A stretch of DNA of 64,000 nucleotides from Streptomyces sp. CB09001 (GCF_003369795.1 NZ_CP026730.1:3596001-3660000), one strand, 5' to 3'. Shown: positions 9,297-18,242, counted from the first letter of the stretch. Translations and numbers: made by a program. Notes: a model not told the origin generated them from the sequence alone.

Positions 9297-9329
9297 CGTG
9301 CTGATGTATCGAGTCGATACATCAGCACG
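9297..9329. promoter_or_regulatory. Perfect 15+3+15 palindrome, likely PadR operator
   Basis: Arms CGTGCTGATGTATCG and its exact complement flank the three bases AGT. The inner part TGTATCGAGTCGATACA resembles PadR-family operators (ATGT...ACAT). It lies just upstream of the PadR start codon, where it would block transcription of padR and ino1. Confidence 0.8.
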
Positions 9330-9477
9330 ATAGAACGAGCTTCTGCGTGCGACAAGGGGGGAACTGGTGAACGGGATCACATCAGGGTTTCATCGCGAGC
9401 AAGTTGCCTGATTTGAGGTGAACTTCGGGCCGCGGGGGTTTTGACGGTGCGTAGTGTGTGCGCCATGCAAACCACCG

Positions 9478-9504
9478 GGAACCGAGTGACGTCTGGGGGC
9501 GTCC
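9478..9504 (+). promoter_or_regulatory. Candidate ECF-type promoter for the penicillin-binding protein
   Basis: GGAACC at 9478-9483, sixteen bases, then CGTCC at 9500-9504, resembling the GGAAC...CGTC layout of ECF sigma factor promoters, about 120 bp upstream of the PBP start. It could place the PBP under envelope-stress control. The match is short and may be chance. Confidence 0.3.
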
Positions 9505-9624
9505 CTGTCCCCGGTGCAGTACGGGTGAATGCGGAAGGGGCCGCATCCGTACTTCGGGGGGACCGGAAACCAGCCGCCTTTACCAGGCGCGCAAAGGTGC
9601 GCCTGCCCGAGGAGTAGTCGTTCG

Positions 9625-12321
9625 ATGAGCGAGCACCGTCGCAAACCGCCGCAGCCGCAGGGAGGCGGACGTGCCGCGGCCCGACGCGGTCAGTCCGGCT
9701 CGTCCTCCGGCCGCCGTGCGGCACCGCGAGGCGCCACAGGGTCTCCGTCCGGCTCGTACGGTCCGGAGAACGAGGAGCGTGAGTACGGGAGCCGCGCCGA
9801 AGCCCGGCGCGCGGCACAGCGGAACGGGGGCGGCCGTCGCAGAGCGGCCGAGCCGGGCCGCGGCGGCCGGCGAGGGACACCCGGCGGCCCGGCAGGCCCC
9901 GGGCGAGGTCGTGCCGCGGCGCCCGGCAAGAAGCGAATGATCGACTACCCGCGCCACGACAGGGACGGGTGGCAGCGCTGGGTGCCCTCCTGGAGGCTCG
10001 TCTCCGGGCTGTGCATCGCGTTCTTCGGCTGCCTGATCGGTGCCGCCGGCCTCGCGTACGCCATGGTGAGCGTCCCCGTCATCGACGAGAGTGCCACCGC
10101 CCAGAACAACGTCTACTACTGGGCCGACAACACCCAGATGGTGGCCACGGGCGGTGACCGCAACCGCCAGAGCGTCAATCTCTCGCAGATTCCCAAGGAG
10201 ATGCGCTACGCCGTCATCTCGCAGGAGAACAAGACGTTCTACTCCGACAGCGGCATCGACCCCAAGGGCATCGCCCGCGCCGTGTTCAACATGGCCAAGG
10301 GCGGGGACACCCAGGGTGGCTCCACCATCACCCAGCAGTACGTCAAGAACGCGATGCTGAACGACCAGTCGCAGACGATCTCCCGCAAGGTCAAGGAGAT
10401 CTTCGTCTCGATCAAGGTCGGCGCCGAGGAGCCGAAGGACAAGATCCTCGAGGGCTACCTGAACTCCGCCTACTACGGCCGCGGTGCCTACGGCATCCAG
10501 GCGGCCGCACGGGCGTACTTCAACGTCGACGCCGTCGACCTCAACCCGGGACAGTGCGCCTTCCTGTCAGCGGTGCTCAAGGGCGCCACCTACTACGACC
10601 CGGCGGGCTCGATCGCGATCGACCCGGCGGCCACACCGGACGCCAACAAGAAGCGGGCCCAGTCCCAGATGCAGGACACCCTCGACAAGATGGTGGAGTA
10701 CGGGCATCTGAGTCAGGCGGAGCGGGCCAAGTACACCGAACTCCCCACCACGCAGAACCCGCAGTCGAACGCGAAGCTGGGCGGCCAGATCGGCTACCTC
10801 GTCAGGCTCGCCAAGGCCTCCGTGGTCAGGAGCGGTGCGGTGACGGAGCAGCAGCTGGAGAAGGGCGGCTACTCGGTCTACACGACCTTCGACAAGAAGA
10901 AGGTCAACGAGATGGAGAAGGCGGTCCAGAAGGTCTACAAGGAGGAGATCGACCCCAAGAAGCGGCCCGAGAAGGACACGCACGTCCAGTTCGGCGGGGC
11001 GTCCATCGATACCAGGACCGGGGCCATCAAGGCCATCTACGGTGGTCAGGACGCCACGAAGCACTTCACCAACAACGCCGACGTGACCGGTGCCCAGGTC
11101 GGTTCGACGTTCAAGCCGTTCGTGCTCGCGGCGGCGATGAAGTGGGGTGTGCGCGACCCGGACCTCGGTCCGGTCCAGGCCCAGGACGAGCGCACCGTCG
11201 TCTCCCCCAAGAGCCTCTACAGCGGCAAGAACGACCTGAAGATCAATAAATATGACGGGTCGATCTGGGAGAACGAGAAGGGCGAGCAGTGGCGTCAGGA
11301 GAACGACGGTCAGGACGACGTCGGTAGCCCGCCGGACTACAAGATCGACCTTCGTGAGGCGATGCGGGAGTCGGTGAACTCCGCCTTCGTGCAGCTCGGC
11401 ATGGACGTCGGTCTGGACAAGGTGAAGGAGTCCGCCGAAGACGCGGGACTCCTGGAGGACAGCCTGGCCGGCGCCGGCTACCCGTCCTTCTCCATCGGTG
11501 TGTCGGACCCCAGCGCCATCCGCATGGCGGGCGCGTACGCCACCTTCGCCGACAGCGGCAAGCAGCGCGAGCCTTACTCCGTCACGAAGGTGACGAACAA
11601 GGACGGCACGCTCTACACGCACAAGGTGGAGGAGAAGCAGGCGTTCACGGCGAAGGTCGCGGACAACGTGACGGACGTCCTGAAGACCGTCGTCGAGAAG
11701 GGAACGGGTACGAACGCCAGGCTTCCCGGTCGTGAGGTGGCGGGCAAGACCGGTACCACCGACGGCAACAAGTCCGCCTGGTTCGTCGGCTACACCCCGC
11801 AGCTGTCGACCGCGATCAGCATGTACCGCTATCCGGACGACGAGACCATCAAGGACCGCACGTTCCTGGAGATGTACGGAACGGGTGGCGAGAAGAAGAT
11901 CCACGGTGCCTCCTTCCCGTCCACGATCTGGCAGGACTACATGTCGGACGCGGTCAAGGGCATGAAGGTGGAGAAGTTCCCGAAGCCGGAGTCCATCGGC
12001 GAGGTCATCAACGACACGCCGTCGCCGACTCCGACTCCCTCCCCGTCTCCGTCCGCTTCCGAGACCGAGGAAGTCAGTCCGTCGCCGAGCCCGTCGCCCA
12101 GCGACACGGGGACCAGCCCCTCGCCTTCCGCGACTGAGACGTGCAGCGTCTGGGACTGGAACTGCGACGACGGGAGTAGCGCCGGCAACGGAAACGCGGG
12201 CACCGGCCCAGGCGGCTCCGAGGGCAGCGAATCGCCTTCACCATCAACCAGCGAGACGGAGGGCGACGGCGACAACAACGGAAACAGCCGTGGAAACTCC
12301 ATCTTGGGGCCAAACGGCTAG
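9625..12321 (+). CDS. Class A penicillin-binding protein (bifunctional transglycosylase/transpeptidase)
   Basis: 898 residues from the ATG beginning MSEHRRKPPQ, chosen because it follows a purine-rich GAGGAG. A basic Gly/Arg/Ser-rich cytoplasmic head of about 115 residues precedes one membrane anchor (about 120-145). The GT51 transglycosylase domain shows ISQENKTFYSDSGID near residue 200 and GGSTITQQYVKN. The transpeptidase domain has the catalytic S494-T-F-K497, S583-V-N and K708-T-G. The last 100 residues are a Ser/Pro/Thr-rich and Gly-rich extracellular tail containing a CSVWDWNC pair of cysteines. It polymerises and cross-links peptidoglycan. A hairpin and two parS sites follow its stop. 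Confidence 0.95.
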   Translation: MSEHRRKPPQPQGGGRAAARRGQSGSSSGRRAAPRGATGSPSGSYGPENEEREYGSRAEARRAAQRNGGGRRRAAEPGRGGRRGTPGGPAGPGRGRAAAPGKKRMIDYPRHDRDGWQRWVPSWRLVSGLCIAFFGCLIGAAGLAYAMVSVPVIDESATAQNNVYYWADNTQMVATGGDRNRQSVNLSQIPKEMRYAVISQENKTFYSDSGIDPKGIARAVFNMAKGGDTQGGSTITQQYVKNAMLNDQSQTISRKVKEIFVSIKVGAEEPKDKILEGYLNSAYYGRGAYGIQAAARAYFNVDAVDLNPGQCAFLSAVLKGATYYDPAGSIAIDPAATPDANKKRAQSQMQDTLDKMVEYGHLSQAERAKYTELPTTQNPQSNAKLGGQIGYLVRLAKASVVRSGAVTEQQLEKGGYSVYTTFDKKKVNEMEKAVQKVYKEEIDPKKRPEKDTHVQFGGASIDTRTGAIKAIYGGQDATKHFTNNADVTGAQVGSTFKPFVLAAAMKWGVRDPDLGPVQAQDERTVVSPKSLYSGKNDLKINKYDGSIWENEKGEQWRQENDGQDDVGSPPDYKIDLREAMRESVNSAFVQLGMDVGLDKVKESAEDAGLLEDSLAGAGYPSFSIGVSDPSAIRMAGAYATFADSGKQREPYSVTKVTNKDGTLYTHKVEEKQAFTAKVADNVTDVLKTVVEKGTGTNARLPGREVAGKTGTTDGNKSAWFVGYTPQLSTAISMYRYPDDETIKDRTFLEMYGTGGEKKIHGASFPSTIWQDYMSDAVKGMKVEKFPKPESIGEVINDTPSPTPTPSPSPSASETEEVSPSPSPSPSDTGTSPSPSATETCSVWDWNCDDGSSAGNGNAGTGPGGSEGSESPSPSTSETEGDGDNNGNSRGNSILGPNG

Positions 12322-12345
12322 CTGGTCCCGGAAGTCGCTGAGAAT

Positions 12346-12367
12346 GGGTGTTTCACGTGAAACACCC
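12346..12367. promoter_or_regulatory. parS site inside a 22-bp palindrome
   Basis: Exact parS core at 12350-12363 with four extra paired bases on each side, 25 bp after the PBP stop. Confidence 0.9.
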
Positions 12368-12371
12368 GCAA

Positions 12372-12385
12372 GTTTCACGTGAAAC
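12372..12385. promoter_or_regulatory. parS site, exact core
   Basis: Exact GTTTCACGTGAAAC, 22 bp centre to centre from the preceding site, so both lie on nearly the same face of the helix. The flanks do not pair further. Confidence 0.9.
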
Positions 12386-12386
12386 A

Positions 12387-12420
12387 GGGGCCGCCGCACC
12401 CACGAGGGTGCGGCGGCCCC
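12387..12420 (+). terminator. Strong hairpin after the PBP gene
   Basis: 15-bp perfect GC-rich stem (GGGGCCGCCGCACCC and its complement) with loop ACGA, immediately after two parS sites. It probably terminates the PBP transcript. Confidence 0.7.
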
Positions 12421-12456
12421 GCCGTGTTCCCAGGCGCGTACGGCAGGATGTGCCCC

Positions 12457-13956
12457 ATGCCCAGTGCAGAATCGACGCCAGCGAGCGTGCACGAGCCGGA
12501 CCCGGTGCCGCCGACCACGCAGGACACGGTCGCCGCAGCCGGCAGCGAGCTGATCGGCGGCCCGCTGGGACGACGTGCCCTGCTCGGCACGTCCTGGTGG
12601 ACCCCCGTACGGGTGATCGCGCTCGTGGCGATCGGCATGTTCGCCCTAGGACTGGTGCAGAAAGCACCCTGCTACAACGGGGCCTGGTTCTTCGGAGCCA
12701 GTTCCCAATACACGCACGCGTGCTACTCGGACATCCCGCACCTCTATCAGGGACGTGGATTCGTCGACGGGCTCGTGCCGTACTTCGACAAGCTCCCCGG
12801 CGACATGGAGTACCTGGAGTACCCCGTGCTGACCGGCCTGTTCATGGAGGTCGCGTCCTGGCTCACGCCGGGCGGCGGCTCCATCCAGCACCAGGAACAG
12901 TGGTACTGGATGGTCAACGCCGGGATGCTCATGGTCTGTGCGGCCGTGATCGCCGTCTGTGTGACCCGCACGCACACCCGGCGCCCCTGGGACGGTCTGC
13001 TGGTTGCCCTGGCCCCCGCTTTCGCGCTGACCGCCACCGTCAACTGGGACCTGCTGGCCGTCGCCCTCACAGCCGCCGCCGTCCTCATGTGGTCCCGGGA
13101 GCGTCCGCTGGCCTTCGGCGTGCTGCTGGGCCTGGCCACGGCCGCCAAGCTCTACCCCTTCCTCATCCTCGGGCCCCTGCTCGTCCTGTGCTGGCGTGCG
13201 GGGAAATGGCGGGCGTTCGGAACGGCGCTGGGGGGTGCGGCCGTCGCCTGGCTCGTGGTGAACCTGCCGGTGATGCTCTACGCCTTCGACGGCTGGTCGA
13301 AGTTCTACACGTTCAGCCAGGAACGGGGCGTGGACTTCGGGTCCTTCTGGCTGATCCTCGTCCAGAACTCCGACAACCCGCCCAGCACCGAGACCGTCAA
13401 CACCCTCGCCACGCTTCTGATGCTGCTGTGCTGCGGCGCCGTCGCGGCGCTCACGCTGACCGCCCCCCGGCGCCCGCGGTTCGCCCAGCTCGCCTTCCTG
13501 ATCGTCGCGGCGTTCATCCTCACCAACAAGGTCTACTCACCGCAGTACGTGCTCTGGCTGGTGCCGCTGGCCGCGCTGGCCCGGCCGAAGTGGCGGGACT
13601 TCCTGATCTGGCAGGCGTGCGAGGTCGCCTACTTCCTCGGCATCTGGATGTACCTCGCGTACACGACCAGCGGCGACGCCCACAAGGGATTGCCGACGGA
13701 CGGCTACCACTGGGCCATCGGCCTGCACCTGTTGGGAACGCTGTTCCTCTGTGCCATGGTCGTGCGCGACATCCTGATGCCGGACCGGGACCCTGTCCGG
13801 CGGACGGGTGACGACGACCCGTCGGGCGGCGTGCTGGACGGCGCGGAGGACGTCTTCGTTTTGGGCCCCGCGGCTCGGACCGAGCGGCCCACGGCTCACT
13901 TCGAGGGGCCCCAGGTGCACTGGGGCAAGGGCCGACAGCCGAACGGTTCGCTCTGA
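12457..13956 (+). CDS. Polytopic membrane glycosyltransferase, GT87/DUF2029-like
   Basis: 499 residues; the ATG at 12457 has AGGA nine bases upstream. About ten to twelve hydrophobic helices are visible. The first outer loop contains ACYSDIPHLYQGRGFVDGLVPYFD and LEYPVLTGLFMEV, with the acidic and EYP motifs seen in GT87 polyprenol-phosphate-mannose-dependent mannosyltransferases of actinobacteria. The C-terminus is a soluble tail. It probably moves a sugar from a lipid carrier to an outer-face acceptor, but substrate and acceptor are unknown. The cell-wall neighbourhood (PBP upstream, femX downstream) fits an envelope role. Confidence 0.75.
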   Translation: MPSAESTPASVHEPDPVPPTTQDTVAAAGSELIGGPLGRRALLGTSWWTPVRVIALVAIGMFALGLVQKAPCYNGAWFFGASSQYTHACYSDIPHLYQGRGFVDGLVPYFDKLPGDMEYLEYPVLTGLFMEVASWLTPGGGSIQHQEQWYWMVNAGMLMVCAAVIAVCVTRTHTRRPWDGLLVALAPAFALTATVNWDLLAVALTAAAVLMWSRERPLAFGVLLGLATAAKLYPFLILGPLLVLCWRAGKWRAFGTALGGAAVAWLVVNLPVMLYAFDGWSKFYTFSQERGVDFGSFWLILVQNSDNPPSTETVNTLATLLMLLCCGAVAALTLTAPRRPRFAQLAFLIVAAFILTNKVYSPQYVLWLVPLAALARPKWRDFLIWQACEVAYFLGIWMYLAYTTSGDAHKGLPTDGYHWAIGLHLLGTLFLCAMVVRDILMPDRDPVRRTGDDDPSGGVLDGAEDVFVLGPAARTERPTAHFEGPQVHWGKGRQPNGSL

Positions 13957-13968
13957 GCGAGCGTGTGA

Positions 13969-14010
13969 AGGGCCGTACACGAGGATCACGAAGACGTCGT
14001 GTACGGCCCT
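13969..14010. terminator. Bidirectional hairpin between convergent genes
   Basis: 14-bp perfect inverted repeat (AGGGCCGTACACGA and complement) with a 14-base loop, between the membrane glycosyltransferase stop and the racemase-like stop. Confidence 0.7.
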
Positions 14011-14031
14011 CTCGCCGGCGGAGCCGGCTCG

Positions 14032-15063
14032 CTAGCGATCGAGGATGCGGTCGAACTGCGTGGTGGTGTGCCGAAGATGGGCCACCAGCTCGTCACCCAC
14101 CTGGGGCTCCGACGCGTCCGAGGGAACGAAAAGGATCGACACCTGCATGTGCGGCGGCTCCGCGAACCAACGCTGCTTGCCGCTCCAGACGAACGGCGAG
14201 AGGTTCCGGTTGACCGTGGCAAGGCCGGCCCGGGCGACACCCTTGGCGCGCGGCATGACGCCGTGCAACGCCTTCGGGGCCTCCAGCCCCACCCCGTGCG
14301 ACGTGCCGCCCGCCACGACCACCAGGAAGCCGTCCGAGGCGGCCTTCTGCTGCCGGTAGCCGAAACGCTCGCCCTTGGCGACGCGCGTGACGTCCAGGAC
14401 CGCCCCGCGGTACTCGGTGGCCTCGTGGTCCCCCAGCCACAGCCGGGTGCCGATCCGGGCGCGGAAGCGGGTCTGCGGGAACTGCTGCTGGAGCCGGGCC
14501 AGTTCGTCGGCCTTGAGATGGCTGACGAACATGGTGTGCAGTGGCAGCCGGGCCGCGCGCAGCCGGTCCATCCAGCCGATGACCTCCTCGACGGCGTCCG
14601 AGCCGTCGGTACGGTCCAGCGGCAGGTGGATGGCGAAGCCCTCCAGCCGGACGTTCTCTATGGCGGCGTGCAGCTGTGGCAGGTCCTGCTCGCTGATGCC
14701 GTGCCGCTTCATCGAGGACATCACCTCGATGACCACGCGCGCGCCCACCAGGCCGTACACGCCGTCGATGGACGACACCGAGCGCACGACCCGGTCGGGC
14801 AGCGGAACGGGCTCCTCACCGCGGCGGTACGGCGTGAGGACCAGCAGGTCGCCGCCGAAGAAGTCCTTGATCCGGGCGGCCTCGTAGGTGGTGCCGACAG
14901 CCAGCACGTCCGAGCCCAGCCGCGTGGCCTCCTCCGCCAGCCGCTCGTGACCGAATCCGTAGCCGTTGCCCTTGCAGACCGGGACCAGTCCGGGGAACTG
15001 CTCCTGTACGTGCTTGTGGTGCGCCCGCCAGCGCGCGGTGTCGACGTAGAGCGTGAGCGCCAT
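14032..15063 (-). CDS. Alanine racemase-like PLP protein paired with femX
   Basis: 343 residues. The N-terminal TIM-barrel half has the PLP lysine K31 in PVCKGNGYGFG, the equivalent of KANAYGHG in alanine racemase. GTSHG stands where true racemases have the conserved GYADG, and a tyrosine in GERFGYRQ may or may not replace the second catalytic base. It lies 61 bp downstream of femX on the same strand, so the two are probably co-transcribed. The housekeeping alanine racemase of Streptomyces is encoded elsewhere as I recall, so this is a paralogue, perhaps acting on an amino acid of the peptidoglycan branch. The PLP fold is clear; the reaction is not. Confidence 0.8.
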   Translation of the reverse strand: MALTLYVDTARWRAHHKHVQEQFPGLVPVCKGNGYGFGHERLAEEATRLGSDVLAVGTTYEAARIKDFFGGDLLVLTPYRRGEEPVPLPDRVVRSVSSIDGVYGLVGARVVIEVMSSMKRHGISEQDLPQLHAAIENVRLEGFAIHLPLDRTDGSDAVEEVIGWMDRLRAARLPLHTMFVSHLKADELARLQQQFPQTRFRARIGTRLWLGDHEATEYRGAVLDVTRVAKGERFGYRQQKAASDGFLVVVAGGTSHGVGLEAPKALHGVMPRAKGVARAGLATVNRNLSPFVWSGKQRWFAEPPHMQVSILFVPSDASEPQVGDELVAHLRHTTTQFDRILDR

Positions 15064-15124
15064 GGCCGGACCTGGAACCTTTCTCGTGGCTGTCAGAGGT
15101 GCGGATCGGGGATGGGCGGTGCGG

Positions 15125-16246
15125 TCAGCGGCGCGACATGTAGATGTCGAGCGCCTTGTGGAGCAGCTTGTTCAGCGGGAAGTCCCACTCGCCGAGGTAC
15201 TCGGCCGCCTGACCGCCCGTACCCACCTTGAACTGGATCAGGCCGAAGAGGTGGTCGCTCTCGTCCAGCGAGTCGGAGATGCCGCGCAGGTCGTAGACGG
15301 TGGCGCCGAGCGCGTAGGAGTCGCGGAGCATGGCCCACTGCATGGCGTTCGACGGCCGGACCTCGCGACCGATGTTGTCGGAGGCGCCGTAGGAGTACCA
15401 GACGTGTCCGCCGACGACCAGCATGGTCGCCGCCGACAGGTTGACCCCGTTGTGCCGGGCGAAGTACAGCCGCATGCGGTTGGGGTCCTCGTTGTTGAGG
15501 GCCGCCCACATGCGCTGGAAGTACGACAGCGGCCGCGGCCGGAAGTGGTCGCGCACGGCCGTGATCTCGTACAGGCGCTGCCACTCCTCGAGGTCGTGGT
15601 AACCGCCCTGGACGACCTCGACACCGGCCTTCTCGGCCTTCTTGATGTTGCGGCGCCACAGCTGGTTGAAGTTCTTGTGGACCTCTTCCAGGGAGCGGTT
15701 GGCCAACGGCACCTGGAAGACGTAACGGGGCTGCACGTCACCGAAGCCGGCGCCGCCGTCCTCGCCCTGCTGCCAGCCCATGCGGCGCAGCTTGTCGGCC
15801 ACCTCGAAGGCGCGCGGCTCGATGTGGTCGGCCTCTATGTCCCGCAGTCGCTTGACGTCCGGGTCCTGGATGCCCTTCTTGATGGACGTCGCGTCCCAGC
15901 GCCGGATGATCACCGGCGGGCCCATCTTCACGGAGAAGGCGCCCTGCTGCTTGAGGTGCGCCAGCATCGGCTCCATCCAGTCCTGGAGGTTCGGCGCGAA
16001 CCAGTTGATGACCGGGCCCTCGGGGAGGTAGGCGAGGTAGCGCTTGATCTTGGGCAGCTGCCGGTACAGGACGAGACCCACACCGACGAGCTCACCGGTC
16101 CGGTCGTCGAACCAGCCGAGGTTCTCCGAGCGCCATTCCGCCTTGACGTCCGCCCATGCCGGGACCTGCATGTGACTCGCCGCCGGCAGGCTCTGGATGT
16201 AGGCCAGATGCTGCTCGCGGCTGATGGTCCTCAGGGTCAGGCTCAT
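15125..16246 (-). CDS. femX: FemX-type tRNA-dependent aminoacyl-ligase for peptidoglycan branching
   Basis: 373 residues, the usual length of FemABX proteins. Two GNAT-like halves are visible; the second has RNIKKAEKAGVEV, HDLEEWQRLYEITAVRDHF, YSYGASDNIGREVRPSNAMQWAMLRDSY and DLRGISDSLDESDHLFGLIQFK, all diagnostic of the family. In Streptomyces FemX adds the single glycine to the lysine/diaminopimelate side chain of lipid II from glycyl-tRNA, from work on S. coelicolor as I recall. The gene precedes the racemase-like gene on the same strand. It acts in the cytoplasm on membrane lipid II, upstream of MurJ and the PBPs also found in this window. Confidence 0.93.
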   Translation of the reverse strand: MSLTLRTISREQHLAYIQSLPAASHMQVPAWADVKAEWRSENLGWFDDRTGELVGVGLVLYRQLPKIKRYLAYLPEGPVINWFAPNLQDWMEPMLAHLKQQGAFSVKMGPPVIIRRWDATSIKKGIQDPDVKRLRDIEADHIEPRAFEVADKLRRMGWQQGEDGGAGFGDVQPRYVFQVPLANRSLEEVHKNFNQLWRRNIKKAEKAGVEVVQGGYHDLEEWQRLYEITAVRDHFRPRPLSYFQRMWAALNNEDPNRMRLYFARHNGVNLSAATMLVVGGHVWYSYGASDNIGREVRPSNAMQWAMLRDSYALGATVYDLRGISDSLDESDHLFGLIQFKVGTGGQAAEYLGEWDFPLNKLLHKALDIYMSRR

Positions 16247-16383
16247 TCGGGGCGCTCCTCGGGCTGGTGTGTCCCCATGGGTACAGGGGCTCCGGCTCTC
16301 GCGCGAAGCCTACTGCGCCCTGTGAGCGCCCCGTCCGGCGTACGGCTGGAAGGGCTTGTGCGGCGGGCAGCCGCCGACGGGGC

Positions 16384-16689
16384 TCAGCCGACGAGCCCGC
16401 CGTGGTAGATGCCGAAGAACAGACCGAGTGCGGAGGCGCCGAGTCCGAGTACCAGGCCGAAGCGCTCCCGTGTCGTCTCGGACACGTACTGACCGTACCC
16501 GCCGGTCAGGACGCCGAGCAGCCCCGCCCAGGAGGTCAGGACGTGCAGTCCGCGGAAGCTCGCGGTGGCCAGGGCGAGCACCCCGAGCACCACGGTCACG
16601 GCCAGCAGTGCGTCCTGGAGGGGGTGTCGTTTGCCGTCGGTGGCCAGCAGGCCGGTCCGGGGCCTGGCGGGTCGCATGATCTGTGCCAT
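16384..16689 (-). CDS. Small four-helix membrane protein of unknown function
   Basis: 101 residues. Three to four hydrophobic segments are visible (LLAVTVVLGVLALAT, VLTSWAGLLGVLTGGY, FGLVLGLGASALGLFFGIYHG). An AGGAGG-like site precedes the ATG. It lies between femX and the divergent rpsF operon. No family motif was recognised; related small proteins are, from memory, conserved at this locus in streptomycetes. Confidence 0.7.
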   Translation of the reverse strand: MAQIMRPARPRTGLLATDGKRHPLQDALLAVTVVLGVLALATASFRGLHVLTSWAGLLGVLTGGYGQYVSETTRERFGLVLGLGASALGLFFGIYHGGLVG

Positions 16690-16917
16690 GGAGAACCTCC
16701 TGCCGAAGGCAGTGTGTTTTAGCCCTCACATCCCTGACTACCGATTGTGTCCCCTCGGGGCCGGATTTCAACCGCAAGGCAGGGGCCGGGTACGCTGTAC
16801 CTTCCGCACCGGTGTCTGTTGCCGGCCCCGGCCGGGCCACCTCCTCGGAGGAGACCCGATTGTCAGTGGGTCCTGGTTAACTCGTTGATGCCGGTGCGAA
16901 CGCATCGCAACCCTCCT

Positions 16918-16936
16918 GCCACGGAACGACCGTGGC
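16918..16936 (+). promoter_or_regulatory. Stem-loop in the rpsF leader, possible S6:S18 control element
   Basis: GCCACGG and its complement pair around AACGA, 29 bases before the rpsF start and just upstream of the strong AAAGGAGGTGG ribosome site. Bacterial rpsF-rpsR operons often carry a leader bound by the S6:S18 complex. This stem sits where such an element would be, but the CCG bulge consensus was not verified. Confidence 0.3.
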
Positions 16937-16964
16937 CGCTGAGTCCAAAGGAGGTGGGTTCCAC

Positions 16965-17255
16965 ATGCGTCACTACGAGGTGATGGTCATCCTCGACCCC
17001 GATCTCGAGGAGCGCTCTGTCTCCCCGCTGATCGAGAACTTCCTCTCTGTCGTCCGTGACGGCGGCGGAAAGGTCGAGAAGGTCGACACCTGGGGCCGTC
17101 GTCGTCTCTCGTACGAGATCAAGAAGAAGCCCGAGGGCATCTACTCGGTCATCGACCTGCAGGCCGAGCCTGCGGTCGTCAAGGAGCTCGACCGCCAGAT
17201 GAACCTGAACGAGTCGGTCCTCCGGACCAAGGTCCTCCGTCCCGAGATGCACTGA
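16965..17255 (+). CDS. rpsF: 30S ribosomal protein S6 (bS6)
   Basis: 96 residues, the normal bS6 length. The ATG at 16965 follows an excellent AAAGGAGGTGG ribosome site; an earlier in-frame GTG (16932) is not supported. [15 protein letters not shown] and [24 protein letters not shown] are signature S6 sequences. First gene of the rpsF-ssb-rpsR-rplI operon, in which S6 and S18 form a heterodimer on the 30S platform. Confidence 0.97.
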   Translation: MRHYEVMVILDPDLEERSVSPLIENFLSVVRDGGGKVEKVDTWGRRRLSYEIKKKPEGIYSVIDLQAEPAVVKELDRQMNLNESVLRTKVLRPEMH

Positions 17256-17335
17256 GCCTTCCCGCTCAGCTGATCCCGGGATTCGAGTAGCAGCAACCAA
17301 GCAGCCAGAGCAGCAAACCCGCCGAGAGGTTCCCC

Positions 17336-17941
17336 ATGGCAGGCGAGACCGTCATCACGGTCGTCGGCAATCTTGTCGACGACCCCGAGCTGCGCTTCAC
17401 CCCGTCCGGTGCGGCCGTCGCGAAGTTCCGCGTCGCGTCGACTCCCCGCACCTTCGACCGCCAGACGAACGAGTGGAAGGACGGCGAAAGCCTCTTCCTG
17501 ACCTGCTCGGTCTGGCGTCAGGCGGCGGAGAACGTCGCCGAGTCGCTCCAGCGAGGCATGCGCGTCATCGTGCAGGGCCGGCTGAAGCAGCGGTCCTACG
17601 AGGACCGTGAGGGCGTCAAGCGCACGGTCTACGAGCTGGACGTCGACGAGGTCGGCGCCAGCCTGCGCAGCGCCACGGCCAAGGTCACCAAGACCTCCGG
17701 CCAGGGCCGCGGAGGCCAGGGCGGTTACGGCGGCGGTGGCGGCCAGGGTGGCGGCGGCTGGGGCGGCGGCTCCGGCGGCGGCCAGCAGGGCGGCGGCGCT
17801 CCGGCCGACGACCCCTGGGCGACCGGTGGTGCTCCCGCCGGTGGCCAGCAGGGCGGTGGCGGCCAGGGTGGCGGCGGCTGGGGCGGTGGCTCCGGCGGCG
17901 GCCAGCAGGGCGGCGGCTACTCGGACGAGCCCCCCTTCTAA
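17336..17941 (+). CDS. ssb: Single-stranded DNA-binding protein
   Basis: 201 residues. The OB fold covers 1-115 ([53 protein letters not shown]). Residues 120-195 form a Gly/Gln/Trp-rich linker with an almost exact internal duplication. The acidic tip YSDEPPF matches the conserved SSB tail that docks replication and repair proteins. It sits between rpsF and rpsR as in most bacteria. This is the housekeeping SSB used in replication; dnaB lies 2.7 kb downstream. Confidence 0.97.
   Translation: MAGETVITVVGNLVDDPELRFTPSGAAVAKFRVASTPRTFDRQTNEWKDGESLFLTCSVWRQAAENVAESLQRGMRVIVQGRLKQRSYEDREGVKRTVYELDVDEVGASLRSATAKVTKTSGQGRGGQGGYGGGGGQGGGGWGGGSGGGQQGGGAPADDPWATGGAPAGGQQGGGGQGGGGWGGGSGGGQQGGGYSDEPPF
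17735..17917 (+). repeat. Direct repeat in the ssb linker
   Basis: Two 63-bp copies (17735-17797 and 17855-17917), offset by exactly 120 bp and differing at one base seen. They encode two copies of a 21-residue Gly/Gln/Trp-rich unit. An in-frame duplication of the intrinsically disordered linker best explains it. Confidence 0.9.
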
Positions 17942-17987
17942 GGGGACGGGCTCTACCCACACTTCTTGATCACACAGGAGAAACATC

Positions 17988-18224
17988 ATGGCTAAGCCGC
18001 CTGTGCGCAAGCCGAAGAAGAAGGTCTGCGCGTTCTGCAAGGACAAGGTCACGTACGTGGACTACAAGGACACGAACATGCTGCGGAAGTTCATTTCCGA
18101 CCGCGGCAAGATCCGTGCCCGCCGCGTGACCGGCAACTGCACCCAGCACCAGCGCGACGTCGCCACGGCTGTGAAGAACAGCCGTGAGATGGCGCTGCTG
18201 CCCTACACCTCCACCGCGCGATAA
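17988..18224 (+). CDS. rpsR: 30S ribosomal protein S18 (bS18)
   Basis: 78 residues. [19 protein letters not shown] at the N-terminus and [24 protein letters not shown] are bS18 signatures. The CxxC pair near the start marks the zinc-containing (C+) form. An AGGAG site precedes the ATG. Third gene of the rpsF operon, 46 bp after ssb. Streptomycetes often also carry a zinc-free paralogue elsewhere under zinc control. Confidence 0.97.
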   Translation: MAKPPVRKPKKKVCAFCKDKVTYVDYKDTNMLRKFISDRGKIRARRVTGNCTQHQRDVATAVKNSREMALLPYTSTAR

Positions 18225-18242
18225 GGGAAGGGTGACCGAAAC

